From NCBI RefSeq assembly GCF_009937975.1, contig NZ_AP018441.1, positions 682,001-746,000 of the forward strand: a stretch of DNA of 64,000 nucleotides, read 5' to 3'. Below the pieces are notes generated by a model that was not told the origin of the DNA, searched no databases, and was given only the letters and a program-made list of their open reading frames with translations. A program made the position numbers and the translations under genes. The first letter of the stretch is position 1; every line of letters starts with the position of its first letter. Shown here one piece after another: positions 1 to 9,642 of the stretch. The stretch comes from Undibacterium sp. YM2. GTDB taxonomy: Bacteria; Pseudomonadota; Gammaproteobacteria; Burkholderiales; Burkholderiaceae_D.

Positions 1-17
1 ATACTCAGACAGGAAAA

Positions 18-491
18 TCAGGCATTGCCTGGCAAATTCGGACGCCATGCCATGATTTTTTCATATATCGCGGCAGCGCTGGCTTCAGTATTGAGGCAGT
101 CGCGGAAAGTTTCGTTTGACAGCATTTCTGCCACTTCAGACAAGATTTCCAGATGCTGTTGCGTGACATTGTCAGGCATGAGCAAGAAAATCAGCAGGCT
201 GACCGGCTGGCTGTCTGGTGATTCAAAAGGAATCGCTTCCCTGAGCCTGACCAGGGCCGCAATCGGTGCCTTCAGGCCCTTGATACGGCCATGCGGGATG
301 GCCACGCCATGGCCCAGCCCGGTAGAGCCCAGGCGTTCGCGGGCAAACAGGTTATCAGAGACAACCGAGCGCGCTATGCTGCAATTATTTTCGAATAACA
401 GCCCGGCCTGTTCAAATGCTCTTTTTTTGCTGGAGACTTCCAGATCCAGGAGTACGTTGTTCAGAGGCAGGATTTTTGCAATATTCGTCAT
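18..491 (-). CDS. ptsN: PTS IIA-like nitrogen-regulatory protein PtsN (EIIA-Ntr)
   Basis: Encodes 157 residues, the usual length for the cytoplasmic EIIA-Ntr protein. In the nitrogen PTS it accepts phosphate from NPr on a histidine and regulates potassium transport, nitrogen and stress functions; it moves no sugar itself. The active-site motif GHGVAIPHGR is present with the phospho-acceptor at His67, and the rest matches the PTS_EIIA type-2 fold. It is the leftmost gene and transcribed leftward. In Burkholderiales ptsN normally sits between rpoN/hpf and hprK, so hprK may lie just outside the window; that is inference from known gene order. Start ATG at 491. The family call is secure. Confidence 0.93.
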   Translation of the reverse strand: MTNIAKILPLNNVLLDLEVSSKKRAFEQAGLLFENNCSIARSVVSDNLFARERLGSTGLGHGVAIPHGRIKGLKAPIAALVRLREAIPFESPDSQPVSLLIFLLMPDNVTQQHLEILSEVAEMLSNETFRDCLNTEASAAAIYEKIMAWRPNLPGNA

Positions 492-593
492 GGTGCAAGA
501 TCGTTTTACAGCGAAATGGTGCGATGCACAAAATTAGGTTTTGACAAATTATAGGCTTCTTTTGGCTGATATGCGCAAAACCTGACAACACTT

Positions 594-3272
594 TTAACGA
601 ACGTTGTCTCTCAGTAATTTTTCAAATTTATCAACAGGCAGGGGTTGACTAAAATAAAAACCCTGCATCTCCTGACAGCCAGAGTCAGCCAGGAAGAACA
701 TCTGGTCGGCTTTTTCCACCCCTTCGGCAGTAACGCTCATGCCCAGCGCATTAGCCATGGCGATGATGGCGTGCGTCAGGACAACGGAATCAGGGTTGCC
801 CGGGATATCGCGAATGAAAGAGCGGTCTATCTTGAGATTGTCGATAGGAAAACGCTGCAAATAAGATAAAGAAGAGAAGCCTGTGCCAAAGTCGTCGAGC
901 GAAATACTGATGCCCAGCTTTTTGATCGCGTCAAAGACCGGCAGCAGCAAGTCTATATCACCCATCAGCAAGCCTTCGGTAATCTCAAGTTGCAGGGCAG
1001 ATGGCGGCAAACCAATTTCTTGCAGGATTTGCTCTATATATTTGGGCAGGCCAGGGTCCTGGAATTGCTTGGGCGAGATATTTACGCTGATGACCATGTC
1101 CGGCGCATATTGCTCACGCCATAGCTGGGTTTGCAGGCAGGCCTGGCGCAAGATCCAGCGGCCCAGCGGCAAAATGAGGCCAATTTCTTCTGAGATGGGG
1201 ATAAATTCGTTAGGTGGTACCAGGCCTACATCCGGCATTTGCCAGCGTATCAGGGCTTCGGCACCGACGATGCGCGAGGTGCTGAGACAGATTTTTGGCT
1301 GGTAATACACGAGGAATTCATTGTCGGTCAGGGCGCGGCGCAGATTGGTTTCCAGCGCATAACGGTGCTGGGCACGGACATTGAGTTCAGTCGTGAAGAA
1401 CTGGTAATTATTACGACCAGATTCCTTGGCATGGTACATGGCAGAATCGGCACAACGCATGAGCGTAGGACCATCTTCACCGTCATGTGGATAAACCGCA
1501 ATGCCTATGGAGGTACCCAGGTGATATTCATTGCCATCAATGACGAAAGGATCGCGCATGCGGGCCAGGACGCGCTCAGCCAGGTCCTTGAGTTGCATGG
1601 CATCTTCAAAGGCTTCAGCAACGATGACGAACTCATCACCACCAAGGCGGGCCAGCATGTCGGTCGTGCGTATGCAGGAACTCAGGCGCGAAGATACATC
1701 ACGCAAAAGTGTATCGCCAGCCGCATGGCCAGCGGTGTCATTGACGTTCTTGAACCTGTCGAGGTCAAGGAAGAGCAGGGCCAGGCGGTGCTGGGTGCGC
1801 TTGGCACCCGCCAGTGCCTTGACCAGGCGCTGGTTCAGTTGGTGGCGGTTCGGCAAACCAGTCAGGGCATCGTAAGAGGCCATGAAATGCAATTGCCTTT
1901 GCGTCTCGCGCACTTCTGTCGTGTCAGTGAATGAGATCAGTACGGCAGATACCGAGGCGCTGCTTTTTTTGTTAATGGGCAGCACGTTGACGAGCAGCCA
2001 GACTACAGAGCCATCGCGCAGTTCTACCCCCATCGACAAATTCAGGATAGGGGTTTTGCTGCGGAACACGACAGAGGCCGGATCATCGCCCATGCGTATC
2101 GATTGTCCCTCGTCACCGAGTATGTTCTTGAAGTAGCGATGGCGCCTGCCTACGGTGGTGATATCTTCTATCTTCAGGATGCGCTGGGCGCTGGGGTTGC
2201 AGGTCAGGATCTGGCCATTCGGGCCTATCACCATGATGCCTTCACTGAGATTGGTCACCACGGAGCGATAGCGTTCTTCGCTTTCCTCCAGGCTTTGTTC
2301 CATGTTCTTTTTGTCGATGGCCAGGCCAATGAGGTCACAGGCATCCATCATCATGGCCTGCTCATCTTCATTTGGGCTATGTACCATCTGGTGATACACA
2401 TCGACCGTGCCCAGCAGCGTGTTGAAAGCCGTCGTAATAGGCAAGGACCAGCATGAACGCAAACCATAGCGCAGGGCCGGTTCACGCAAATTCTTCCATA
2501 GCGGGCTGACAGCAATATCCTGGACTATCGTGGTGCGCTGGTAATAAATCGCCGCCGAGGCCGAACCCGAGCTGGTATCTACAGGCACATTGCCGAGCAA
2601 GGCGCAAAAACCGTCAGGCAGCGAAGGGCCAGCACCAAAACTCAGTTGCTGGCTGCTGGCGTCATACAAGGTGATGGCGCACAAAGCGCCATTGTCGAGC
2701 AAGCGCTCCATGCGGTCACAGACGTCTTCGAGAATATCGGTCAAAGGTTTGTCGAGCGCGATCATCTCGAGAATTTCTTTCTCGTGATGCAGGGCTTCAT
2801 GGACGCGGCTGGATTTGTAACGGACTTGATCAATCAGGGGCAGGGCGGTGACGGTAGCGCTGGAACGGGAACTGCTGCGGGGAGTGATTTCGCGCGCCGT
2901 CAGCAAGATGGCGGTTTGTTCATTGAAACTGAATTGCGTGCCCCGGACTTCTATATCTAACAATTGACCATCAAGCCGTATGCACTGACAGGTATGCTTG
3001 CTTTGCGCCCCATCCTGCCTTAGTTTTTGCAATATGGTTTTGGCACCTTCATGATGCCGTCCATGCAGGAAGGCCTCAGGCTTGAGGCCTATCAACTGCT
3101 GCGGGTCTCCGGCATGCATGAGTTCTGCACCTGCCGGATTGGCATACACGAGGTTGTCGTCGATCAGCACATACATCGCATCCGGGTTATGTTCCAGCAA
3201 GGCCAGATGCCAGTCTTGACTGGCGACAGGCTCGCGTGTGCTAGTACTTGAAAACGGGACCGGAATTATCAC
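594..3272 (-). CDS. PAS-GAF-PAS-GGDEF-EAL c-di-GMP turnover protein
   Basis: Encodes 892 residues. Domain order read from the sequence: PAS (about 22-130), a linker, GAF (about 180-325), a second PAS (about 333-455), GGDEF (about 460-625) and EAL (about 635-885). The GGDEF signature is intact at 544-548 (RLGGDEF) and the EAL signature at 672-674 (AEALIRW), followed by the DDFGTGFSSL loop. Both diguanylate cyclase and phosphodiesterase activities are therefore possible. No membrane segment is visible, so it is probably cytoplasmic and senses a ligand through PAS or GAF. The listed start is GTG at 3272 with no clear ribosome-binding site; a start further in, before the first PAS, cannot be excluded. 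It appears monocistronic. Confidence 0.9.
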   Translation of the reverse strand: MIIPVPFSSTSTREPVASQDWHLALLEHNPDAMYVLIDDNLVYANPAGAELMHAGDPQQLIGLKPEAFLHGRHHEGAKTILQKLRQDGAQSKHTCQCIRLDGQLLDIEVRGTQFSFNEQTAILLTAREITPRSSSRSSATVTALPLIDQVRYKSSRVHEALHHEKEILEMIALDKPLTDILEDVCDRMERLLDNGALCAITLYDASSQQLSFGAGPSLPDGFCALLGNVPVDTSSGSASAAIYYQRTTIVQDIAVSPLWKNLREPALRYGLRSCWSLPITTAFNTLLGTVDVYHQMVHSPNEDEQAMMMDACDLIGLAIDKKNMEQSLEESEERYRSVVTNLSEGIMVIGPNGQILTCNPSAQRILKIEDITTVGRRHRYFKNILGDEGQSIRMGDDPASVVFRSKTPILNLSMGVELRDGSVVWLLVNVLPINKKSSASVSAVLISFTDTTEVRETQRQLHFMASYDALTGLPNRHQLNQRLVKALAGAKRTQHRLALLFLDLDRFKNVNDTAGHAAGDTLLRDVSSRLSSCIRTTDMLARLGGDEFVIVAEAFEDAMQLKDLAERVLARMRDPFVIDGNEYHLGTSIGIAVYPHDGEDGPTLMRCADSAMYHAKESGRNNYQFFTTELNVRAQHRYALETNLRRALTDNEFLVYYQPKICLSTSRIVGAEALIRWQMPDVGLVPPNEFIPISEEIGLILPLGRWILRQACLQTQLWREQYAPDMVISVNISPKQFQDPGLPKYIEQILQEIGLPPSALQLEITEGLLMGDIDLLLPVFDAIKKLGISISLDDFGTGFSSLSYLQRFPIDNLKIDRSFIRDIPGNPDSVVLTHAIIAMANALGMSVTAEGVEKADQMFFLADSGCQEMQGFYFSQPLPVDKFEKLLRDNVR

Positions 3273-3451
3273 GACGACAATCTATAAAACGAATAAGTCT
3301 GGCTACTTTACATCAAGCAAGTTCTCAGGACAATGATGGTAATTAGCTAGCATATTAAAAACACATTAAGCTGCGGCAGGCGAATAAAACACCTTCTTGC
3401 AAAATTGTACTTCCCTAGCCGGACTTTATTTCAGGCACTTATTTCAAGCGC

Positions 3452-4045
3452 TTATTTCAAGTCTATTCGGACAAACATGAACAGTACGTCGCCATTCCCC
3501 TTGTTCTTGGAAAAACGTGGCACATAGGTCGCCATCAGCTTGGTATTGCGTGTGCCTATCGAAGCCACGGGCAATACAGCAGGGAAGGGGAAGCCGCCAA
3601 AGTAATCAGTACGGCTGATCAGCACGCCAGTCAGTCCGCCACCAACTTCGACCTTGTCGCCCAGCGGTTTCATCCACTGGTAGGCATAACCAGCCATGGG
3701 CTGGGGTTTGAAGTGCGAATCCGAGATCATCATGGCATACAGGGATTCTTCATTATCTTCCTTGGTGCGTATGGCTTTGCTAAAGCCCAGGCCCCAGGTA
3801 TTTTCATTCAGCTCTGCAATTCTTTCCCTGGTATAAGTATTGCGGCCATGGTGAGTATGACCAGCCAGCATCAGTGACAAGTCGCCTTCATCCAGGATTT
3901 TATTGGCTTTGGCTTTTGCGCTATCCCACCAGCCCATGTCTTCCTGGGCAGGGGCGCTAGTTGTTTGCGCCTGGGATGCTGCGCACAGCATGAAACTGGA
4001 CGCGCACAAGGCAGCGCGCAAGGAGAAATATTTGAATTTCAACAT
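3452..4045 (-). CDS. pagP: PagP-like lipid A palmitoyltransferase
   Basis: Encodes 197 residues from ATG 4045; the frame is open upstream to a TTG at 4069, but the ATG begins a standard signal peptide (MLKFKYFSLRAALC.. ending near AASQAQ). PagP is an eight-stranded outer-membrane barrel that moves palmitate from phospholipids to lipid A, which gives resistance to cationic peptides. Visible family marks are the Asp-Ser-His stretch (MMISDSHFKPQPMAGYAYQW), matching the catalytic Asp/Ser region, an N-terminal amphipathic helix (GWWDSAKAKANKIL) and a C-terminal VPRF..LFMFVRIDLK strand ending in a basic residue. The conserved His-rich patch (HTHHGRNTY) lies near the catalytic His position. It stands alone between the GGDEF/EAL gene and queF. 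Confidence 0.8.
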   Translation of the reverse strand: MLKFKYFSLRAALCASSFMLCAASQAQTTSAPAQEDMGWWDSAKAKANKILDEGDLSLMLAGHTHHGRNTYTRERIAELNENTWGLGFSKAIRTKEDNEESLYAMMISDSHFKPQPMAGYAYQWMKPLGDKVEVGGGLTGVLISRTDYFGGFPFPAVLPVASIGTRNTKLMATYVPRFSKNKGNGDVLFMFVRIDLK

Positions 4046-4111
4046 AATATTGCTTACAAATGGATACAAAAAATGGGTGTAAGAGGGATGCAGCCACGCA
4101 TATTGCTGCGC

Positions 4112-4990
4112 TTACTGGCGTGCATTCCGGCGATTGTCCGGGCCCTGGCCCGTACTGAAATTGCTGCGCCATGGATTGATGTCTAGTCCGCCGCGACGGG
4201 TATACCGCGCATAAACTGACAACTTCTGCGGTTTGCAGTGGCGCATGATGTCAACAAAGATGCGTTCCACACATTGCTCGTGGAATTCATTGTGGTCACG
4301 GAAGCCTATCAAATACTGCAGCAGGCTTTCCTGGTTGATTTGCGGGCCTACATAATGAATTTGCACGCTACCCCAGTCTGGCTGGCCAGTCACCAGGCAG
4401 TTGGACTTCAGCAAATGCGAGATCAGGGTTTCTTCTACTGGCGACTCGTCAAAATTGGCAGTCAGCAGTGACGGGTTGGGGGTGTAGCTATCTACTTCAA
4501 TGTCCAGTCTGTCGAGCAACTGGCCTTGCAGTTCATGCATGGCGAGTTTGTCGAACTGGTCTGGCGTGGTCAGCTTGACCTGCACTGCCGCACCAAAACC
4601 GGCTGACAAATCAGCTTGTAACAGACTGATCAAAGCTTCAGTACCTGCCAGACGCGTCTGGTTAAAAGAATTCAGATACAGCTTGAAAGACTTGGACTCT
4701 ATGATATTCGGTGAATCTGCCGGTACCGTAATGGCAGCGATTGCCACCTGTGGTTTGCCGCGCATGTTGAGCCAGGAGATTTCATAGGCATTCCAGATAT
4801 CCACACCAAAGAAAGGCAGGCTGCTGCCCAGGCCTATTTCTTCCCTTTTTCCGCTGCGGGAGATAGGGAACAGCAGACTGGCGTCATATTCTGACTTGTA
4901 AGTCGCGGGTTTGCCCAGTAAAGAATGTTCAGGCGTATTTGGTGCGGAATCTGTCATGTTGTCTGTATTGCTTAAGGCTGTGAGCTGCAT
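4112..4990 (-). CDS. queF: NADPH-dependent 7-cyano-7-deazaguanine reductase QueF (long form)
   Basis: Encodes 292 residues, the two-domain YqcD/QueF long form. It reduces preQ0 to preQ1 in queuosine tRNA modification. The QueF motif [11 protein letters not shown] is present, and the thioimide-forming cysteine is Cys198 in [12 protein letters not shown]. The C-terminal HEQCVERIF segment is also typical. The ATG at 4990 overlaps the TGA of ilvA (TGATG), which argues for translational coupling and decides the start; an internal ATG at 4957 would also give a complete protein. No preQ1 riboswitch is expected here because the gene sits second in an operon. Cytoplasmic. Confidence 0.95.
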   Translation of the reverse strand: MQLTALSNTDNMTDSAPNTPEHSLLGKPATYKSEYDASLLFPISRSGKREEIGLGSSLPFFGVDIWNAYEISWLNMRGKPQVAIAAITVPADSPNIIESKSFKLYLNSFNQTRLAGTEALISLLQADLSAGFGAAVQVKLTTPDQFDKLAMHELQGQLLDRLDIEVDSYTPNPSLLTANFDESPVEETLISHLLKSNCLVTGQPDWGSVQIHYVGPQINQESLLQYLIGFRDHNEFHEQCVERIFVDIMRHCKPQKLSVYARYTRRGGLDINPWRSNFSTGQGPDNRRNARQ

Positions 4991-6525
4991 CAGCCCAAAA
5001 ATAATTGATAAACGGGATTCTTGCTTTCATCCCAGTAACGGTAACCCAGGGTTGCCAAAAATTCGCGGAAAGCCTTCATTTCTTTCTTTGGAACCTGTAA
5101 ACCAACTAAAGTTCTGCCGTAATCTGCGCCATGGTTACGATAATGGAACAAACTGATATTCCAGTTTGGTGCCATGCTGTTCAGGAAACGACCCAAAGCG
5201 CCTGGGCGTTCAGGGAATTCAAAGCGGTACAGTAATTCATCCCTGGCCAGGCTGCTCTTGCCACCCACCAGATGGCGGATATGCAGTTTCGCCAGCTCAT
5301 CATGCGTCAAATCCAGGGTAGGGAAGCCGTGCTTTTCAAAATTCTTGGCAATTTTGCCAGATTCCAGCTTGTCGTGTACTTGTATGCCCACAAAAATATG
5401 GGCAGTCTTTTCATCACTGATGCGGTAATTGAACTCTGTGACATTGCGTGCACCCACCAGTTCACAGAAACGGCGGAAGCTGCCGCGCTCTTCTGGTATG
5501 GTCACGGCAAACACAGCTTCACGCGCTTCACCGACTTCGGCACGCTCAGCCACAAAGCGCAAGCGGTCAAAATTCATGTTGGCACCGCAGGCGATGGTCA
5601 CCAGGGTTTCATTTTTCAGCGGTTTCTTGTCGGCCTTGGCGCGTTCTATGTAGGCCTTGCAACCGGCCACTGCCAATGCACCGGCAGGTTCCAAAATGCT
5701 GCGGGTATCCTGGAACACGTCCTTGATGGCGGCGCAGACTGCGTCGGTATCCACCGTAATCACTTCATCGACATACAGCTTGGCCAGGCGGAAGGTTTCT
5801 TCACCTACCAGCTTGACGGCTGTGCCGTCTGAGAACAGTCCTACATCATTCAAAGTCACGCGCTTGCCAGCTTTGAGGCTGCGTGCCATGGCGTCAGAAT
5901 CTGTCGTTTGCACACCGATGATTTTGATGTCAGGGCGCACTGCCTTGACGTAAGCAGCGACGCCAGAGATCAGGCCACCGCCGCCAATCGCGACGAAGAT
6001 TGCATGGATAGGCTCGGCATGCTGGCGCAAAATTTCCATGCCTACCGTACCCTGGCCAGCGATAACGTCAGGGTCGTCGAAAGGATGGACAAAGGTCAGC
6101 TTGCGTTTCTTTTCCAGTTCCAGCGCATGGCCGTAAGCATCGGTATAGGAATCACCAAACAGCACGATTTCAACCAGGTCACCGCCATGGGTGCGCACGG
6201 CATCTATCTTGACCGGTGGTGTGGTGGTCGGCATGACGATGACTGCCTTGCAGCCTTTTTTGCTGGCGCTCAGGGCTACGCCCTGGGCATGGTTACCGGC
6301 AGAGGCACAGATGACGCCGCGCTTGAGTTGTGCTGGCGTGAGGTGGGCAATCTTGTTATAAGCACCGCGCAGCTTGAAGCTGAACACGCTTTGCATGTCT
6401 TCGCGTTTGAAATAAATTCGGTTATCCATGCGAGCCGACAGGCTGGTAGCGTATTCCAGCGGGGTTTCAAATGCGACGTCATAGACGCGCGCTGTCAGGA
6501 TCTTCTTCAGATAATCGGTGCTCAT
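4990..6525 (-). CDS. ilvA: Threonine ammonia-lyase (threonine deaminase), biosynthetic
   Basis: Encodes 511 residues. It converts L-threonine to 2-oxobutanoate and ammonia, the committed step of isoleucine synthesis. The N-terminal PLP fold II catalytic domain (about 1-320) carries the Schiff-base lysine at Lys51 ([14 protein letters not shown]) and the glycine-rich phosphate loop GGGGLISG. Two ACT-like regulatory subdomains (about 335-510) include RPGALGRFL, which fits the long isoleucine-inhibited form. It is the first gene of a two-gene operon with queF. The upstream intergenic region also carries the start of the divergent yqaA gene. Confidence 0.96.
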   Translation of the reverse strand: MSTDYLKKILTARVYDVAFETPLEYATSLSARMDNRIYFKREDMQSVFSFKLRGAYNKIAHLTPAQLKRGVICASAGNHAQGVALSASKKGCKAVIVMPTTTPPVKIDAVRTHGGDLVEIVLFGDSYTDAYGHALELEKKRKLTFVHPFDDPDVIAGQGTVGMEILRQHAEPIHAIFVAIGGGGLISGVAAYVKAVRPDIKIIGVQTTDSDAMARSLKAGKRVTLNDVGLFSDGTAVKLVGEETFRLAKLYVDEVITVDTDAVCAAIKDVFQDTRSILEPAGALAVAGCKAYIERAKADKKPLKNETLVTIACGANMNFDRLRFVAERAEVGEAREAVFAVTIPEERGSFRRFCELVGARNVTEFNYRISDEKTAHIFVGIQVHDKLESGKIAKNFEKHGFPTLDLTHDELAKLHIRHLVGGKSSLARDELLYRFEFPERPGALGRFLNSMAPNWNISLFHYRNHGADYGRTLVGLQVPKKEMKAFREFLATLGYRYWDESKNPVYQLFLG

Positions 6526-6591
6526 GGATGTCTTATTGTTAGTTAAAAATGGCTTATTTGGGCCTGATCTAAAGCTAATTCAGGTCTAAAT

Positions 6592-6630
6592 ACTTACTTG
6601 TTACTTACTTGTTGATTACTTGCTGATTAG
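6592..6630. repeat. Short direct repeats in the ilvA/yqaA divergent region
   Basis: The stretch contains ACTTACTTGT repeated back to back, followed by two degenerate copies of GATTACTTG and GATTAG. Seen directly; it lies between the two divergent starts. It could be replication slippage or a cluster of regulator half-sites. No known binding motif is recognised. Confidence 0.5.
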
Positions 6631-6646
6631 AAATTGCAGCCGCCAT

Positions 6647-6652
6647 TATAAT
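6647..6652 (+). promoter_or_regulatory. Candidate -10 box for yqaA
   Basis: A perfect TATAAT lies 31 bp before the chosen ATG at 6683. The best upstream -35-like hexamer (TTGCTG at 6620-6625) is spaced 21 bp away, which is long, so the promoter call is tentative. Confidence 0.35.
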
Positions 6653-6682
6653 GTATGCCTTTTACAGCCATATCAAACCACG

Positions 6683-7174
6683 ATGATAGAAGCCGCAGTC
6701 CATTGGTTATTAAGTGTCCTGGCCGTACCTGAAGTCGGTTTGAGTTCGGTATTTCTCATCAGTTTTATTTCAGCCACCCTGTTACCCATGGGGTCTGAAC
6801 CGGCAGTTTTTGCTGTCATCAGGAGCAATCCCGCGCTTTTCTGGCAAGTCATCATCGTCGCTACCATAGGCAATACTCTGGGTGGCATGGTCGACTATGG
6901 CATGGGCTATGCCGCCAAGCAGGCTTTTGACCGCGAACGTGAGAGTTACTGGTATCGCTGGCTACAGCATTTTGGTGCCAAGACCATGCTGCTGGCCTGG
7001 CTGCCCGGCATAGGTGACCCCATCTGCACCCTGGCAGGCTGGCTGCGCCTGCCTTTCTGGCCCAGCGTGTTATATATGGCCGTGGGTAAGTTTCTGCGTT
7101 ATATCGTCATAACCTGGTTATTGTTGAAGGTGCCAGAAGGGGTCTGGTCCAAAATCGCCAACTTCATCTTCTGA
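6683..7174 (+). CDS. YqaA-family (DedA/VTT-like) inner-membrane protein
   Basis: Encodes 163 residues from ATG 6683; the frame is open further upstream, but those residues look non-coding and a TATAAT sits there. The sequence has several hydrophobic segments (about 5-28, 40-65, 95-118, 122-150) and the family's re-entrant motif with conserved Glu and Pro (LPMGSEPAVF) plus WLPGIGDPIC. YqaA proteins belong to the SNARE-associated/VTT superfamily with DedA, whose members are linked to membrane-lipid translocation and envelope homeostasis; the function of YqaA itself is not established. A metallophosphoesterase gene starts 6 bp downstream, so the two are probably co-transcribed. Confidence 0.85.
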   Translation: MIEAAVHWLLSVLAVPEVGLSSVFLISFISATLLPMGSEPAVFAVIRSNPALFWQVIIVATIGNTLGGMVDYGMGYAAKQAFDRERESYWYRWLQHFGAKTMLLAWLPGIGDPICTLAGWLRLPFWPSVLYMAVGKFLRYIVITWLLLKVPEGVWSKIANFIF

Positions 7175-7180
7175 TCAGGC

Positions 7181-8086
7181 ATGGGCAGGGGTAAATACTA
7201 TGGCTGGTGGCGGCGTGCGGGTGAGGGGCTGGAAGCCGCTTTCTATCAAGAAAACTGGGCAGCGCGCATTGCCTATGCGCTCAAGCTGCAAGGTGGTTTG
7301 CACATCGACAGGCGTGATTTTTACCTGCCTCTGCCTGAAGGCTTTCACTGCAAGCTGGCCTTCATTTCAGACTTGCATGCAGGCCCGTTGACGGATGTTC
7401 GTTTGCTGGACCAGGCATTTGCCGCCATTGCTGATTTTGCACCGGATGTCATCCTGTTTGGCGGCGACTTTGTCTCGCTGCATGCCAGACACATGCGGTA
7501 TCTCATGAAGCCTCTGGCTTTGCTTAATCCCGCTACTCCCAAGTTTGCCGTCATGGGTAATCATGATTTGTGGCTGGATGACGTGCATATCGCAAATTGC
7601 CTCAAGGAAGCAGGTGTCCAGGTCCTGCTCAATCAAAACACACGCTTGCCCGCTCCCTTTGATGCAATTTCGATTTGCGGCCTGGATGAACCTGGCGTCG
7701 GCATGCCTGACGCAGACCAGACTTTTGCCGGGGCAAGCGAGGTACGCTTGTTGCTCATGCATTCGCCGCTGGGTCTCAAGCATGCGGCGGAACATGAGTT
7801 CCAACTTGCTTTTTGCGGCCATACCCATGGCGGGCAAATCGCCACGCCCGGTGGCAAGCCGCTGGTCTTGCCGCCCGGCTCAGGAGAGCGCCGTTATGCC
7901 AGGGGTTTGTTTGCCTTGCCAGACGGTCGGCAATTGCTGACCAGCCAGGGCATAGGCATGAGCGATTTACCGGTACGTCTGTTTGCACCTTCCGAAGTGC
8001 ATTTATGCCATTTGTATTCGGTGCTGGATGTAGTAGAACAGAATGGCAGTCCGCTCATGCCATCAGACCTGGTAGTTAATGTATAG
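7181..8086 (+). CDS. Calcineurin-like metallophosphoesterase (YkuE/YaeI type)
   Basis: Encodes 301 residues. All signature motifs of the dinuclear-metal phosphoesterase fold are present in order: FISDLHAG (metal ligands Asp and His), GGDFVS, MGNHDLW, LLMHSPLG and FCGHTHGGQ. YkuE/YaeI-like members act on UDP-sugar lipids or other phosphate esters near the membrane. No clear signal peptide is seen at the annotated start (MGRGKYYGWW); it may be membrane-associated through the aromatic N-terminus. It directly follows yqaA, so a shared envelope-lipid role is plausible but is inference. The substrate is unknown. Confidence 0.87.
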   Translation: MGRGKYYGWWRRAGEGLEAAFYQENWAARIAYALKLQGGLHIDRRDFYLPLPEGFHCKLAFISDLHAGPLTDVRLLDQAFAAIADFAPDVILFGGDFVSLHARHMRYLMKPLALLNPATPKFAVMGNHDLWLDDVHIANCLKEAGVQVLLNQNTRLPAPFDAISICGLDEPGVGMPDADQTFAGASEVRLLLMHSPLGLKHAAEHEFQLAFCGHTHGGQIATPGGKPLVLPPGSGERRYARGLFALPDGRQLLTSQGIGMSDLPVRLFAPSEVHLCHLYSVLDVVEQNGSPLMPSDLVVNV

Positions 8087-8114
8087 ACAAATTTGCTTAA
8101 AAATTTTGTGCCTA

Positions 8115-8145
8115 TTGCAGGGATGTCACAATGTTTGACTATAAT
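8115..8145 (+). promoter_or_regulatory. Candidate sigma-70 promoter for the HAD phosphatase gene
   Basis: TTGCAG (8115-8120) and a perfect TATAAT (8140-8145) are separated by 19 bp, about 130 bp upstream of the ATG at 8278. The spacing is slightly long. The resulting leader would be about 125 nt, and I see no recognised riboswitch in it. Confidence 0.45.
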
Positions 8146-8277
8146 GCTTGCCGGAAAGTAGTCAAAAAAAGCAGTATTCGCACGATCACACTATGCAAGT
8201 TCTGTACGCTTAAACAAGTTTTTAATAAAGATACATGCCCGGCATGTGGCATGTCATGCGCTCATTGAGGAAATCAA

Positions 8278-9579
8278 ATGCAAGATACTAAACAAACCCA
8301 TCAACAGCCACGCCGTGGCTTTTTGCAAGGCCTGGTTGCCACTGCAGCAGGCGCGACCCTGGCTGCACCTGCACTGGCTAAACCGGCCGCAGCTGCGCCA
8401 GCAGTATTCCTCGATGCCGCCAAGTGGTCACCACGCAACCGTGATCTGGTTGCGGCCTTGATCGCCAAGCATGGCAATACCAGCAAGACCTATTCTGCCA
8501 AGCGCAAACCTTACGCCGTGTTCGACTGGGACAACACCAGCATCATGAATGACTGCGAAGAAGCGCTGCTGATGTACCAGATCAATCACCTGGCATTCAA
8601 GCTGAGCCCGCAAGAATTCTCTGCAACCATCCGTCAAAACGTACCGGCTGGTAATTTCACGGCTGACTACAAAAATGCCGCAGGCAAGATTCTAGATCTG
8701 GAAAGTGTATGTACTGACCTCGACAGCGATTATGCCTACCTGCATGCCAACTACAAAGGCATGGCCGGTAGCCGCAGCCTCGAAGAAATCGTTGAAACTG
8801 CCCAATTCCAGGACTTCCGCGCCAAGCTCTATTTCCTTTATGAAGCCGTCAATGACACCCATGGCGTGAATGTCGGTTACCCATGGGTCATCTACTTCTT
8901 CGCCAACATGACCGTTGCCGAAGTCAGCGCACTGGCAGAAGCATCGAATGACGCCAACCTCGGCATGAGCCTGACCAAGACCAAATATACCAGCCCTTCA
9001 TCTCTGCCTGGTGTGGCCGGTGTCATCACAACTGCCCACTTCCACGGCATACGCCTGTGTACAGAAGTGGCGACACTGATGAACACTTTCCGTCAGAATG
9101 GTTTTGACGTATACGTCAGCACCGCCTCGCTGGAAGACGTGGTTGCCGTATTCGCGACCAATCCAAAATACGGTTACCACGTACAACGTGAAAACGTCCT
9201 GGGCCTACGCCTGGAACAAAACGGTGACGTGTATAAAAACGCCTACCGCAAAGACTGGCCTTTGAACTGGGGCCCAGGCAAGACTGTCGTCATCAAACGT
9301 GAACTGGTCGCCAAAAAAGGCTATGGCCCTGTTTTCGTCGCTGGCGACAGCGATGGTGATTACGACATGCTGCGCGATTTCAAAGAAACAGAAATCGGCC
9401 TGGTCGTGAACCGACTCAAAAAAGGCAAGATCGGTGAATTGTCCAAGGCTGCTGCTGATGCTGCCAAAGAAGCCAACCCACGCTTCCTGCTGCAAGGCCG
9501 TCAGGAATCCACTGGTAACTGGTTGCCAGTGGAAACTACACTGAAATACGGCAAGACTGCGCCTGCTTTGCTGGGTTGA
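8278..9579 (+). CDS. Tat-exported HAD-superfamily phosphatase (phosphorylcholine-phosphatase-like)
   Basis: Encodes 433 residues. A twin-arginine signal is visible (RRGFLQG at 12-18, then an Ala-rich h-region ending near LAKPAAAA), so the protein is probably exported folded. The HAD motifs are present: motif I FDWDNTSI with Asp83 and Asp85, motif II near VSTASLED, a lysine region, and motif IV GDSDGDYDML. The DWDNT/GDSDGD combination resembles periplasmic phosphorylcholine phosphatases, but substrate specificity cannot be read from the sequence. The SD is GAGGAAATCAA before ATG. A strong hairpin follows the stop. Probably monocistronic. Confidence 0.82.
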   Translation: MQDTKQTHQQPRRGFLQGLVATAAGATLAAPALAKPAAAAPAVFLDAAKWSPRNRDLVAALIAKHGNTSKTYSAKRKPYAVFDWDNTSIMNDCEEALLMYQINHLAFKLSPQEFSATIRQNVPAGNFTADYKNAAGKILDLESVCTDLDSDYAYLHANYKGMAGSRSLEEIVETAQFQDFRAKLYFLYEAVNDTHGVNVGYPWVIYFFANMTVAEVSALAEASNDANLGMSLTKTKYTSPSSLPGVAGVITTAHFHGIRLCTEVATLMNTFRQNGFDVYVSTASLEDVVAVFATNPKYGYHVQRENVLGLRLEQNGDVYKNAYRKDWPLNWGPGKTVVIKRELVAKKGYGPVFVAGDSDGDYDMLRDFKETEIGLVVNRLKKGKIGELSKAAADAAKEANPRFLLQGRQESTGNWLPVETTLKYGKTAPALLG

Positions 9580-9587
9580 TTCTCCAC

Positions 9588-9619
9588 AGATTGCGGAAAG
9601 CATGGGTTTTCCGCAATCT
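9588..9619 (+). terminator. Hairpin between convergent genes (HAD phosphatase / TetR)
   Basis: A perfect 12-bp stem (AGATTGCGGAAA with its complement, 9588-9599 and 9608-9619) and an 8-nt loop lie 9 bp after the phosphatase stop and before the convergent TetR stop. Only a weak T tract follows, so it may act as a transcription barrier or 3'-end stabiliser rather than a classical intrinsic terminator. Confidence 0.55.
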
Positions 9620-9642
9620 TGTCATACGCCACAGGGAATAAA

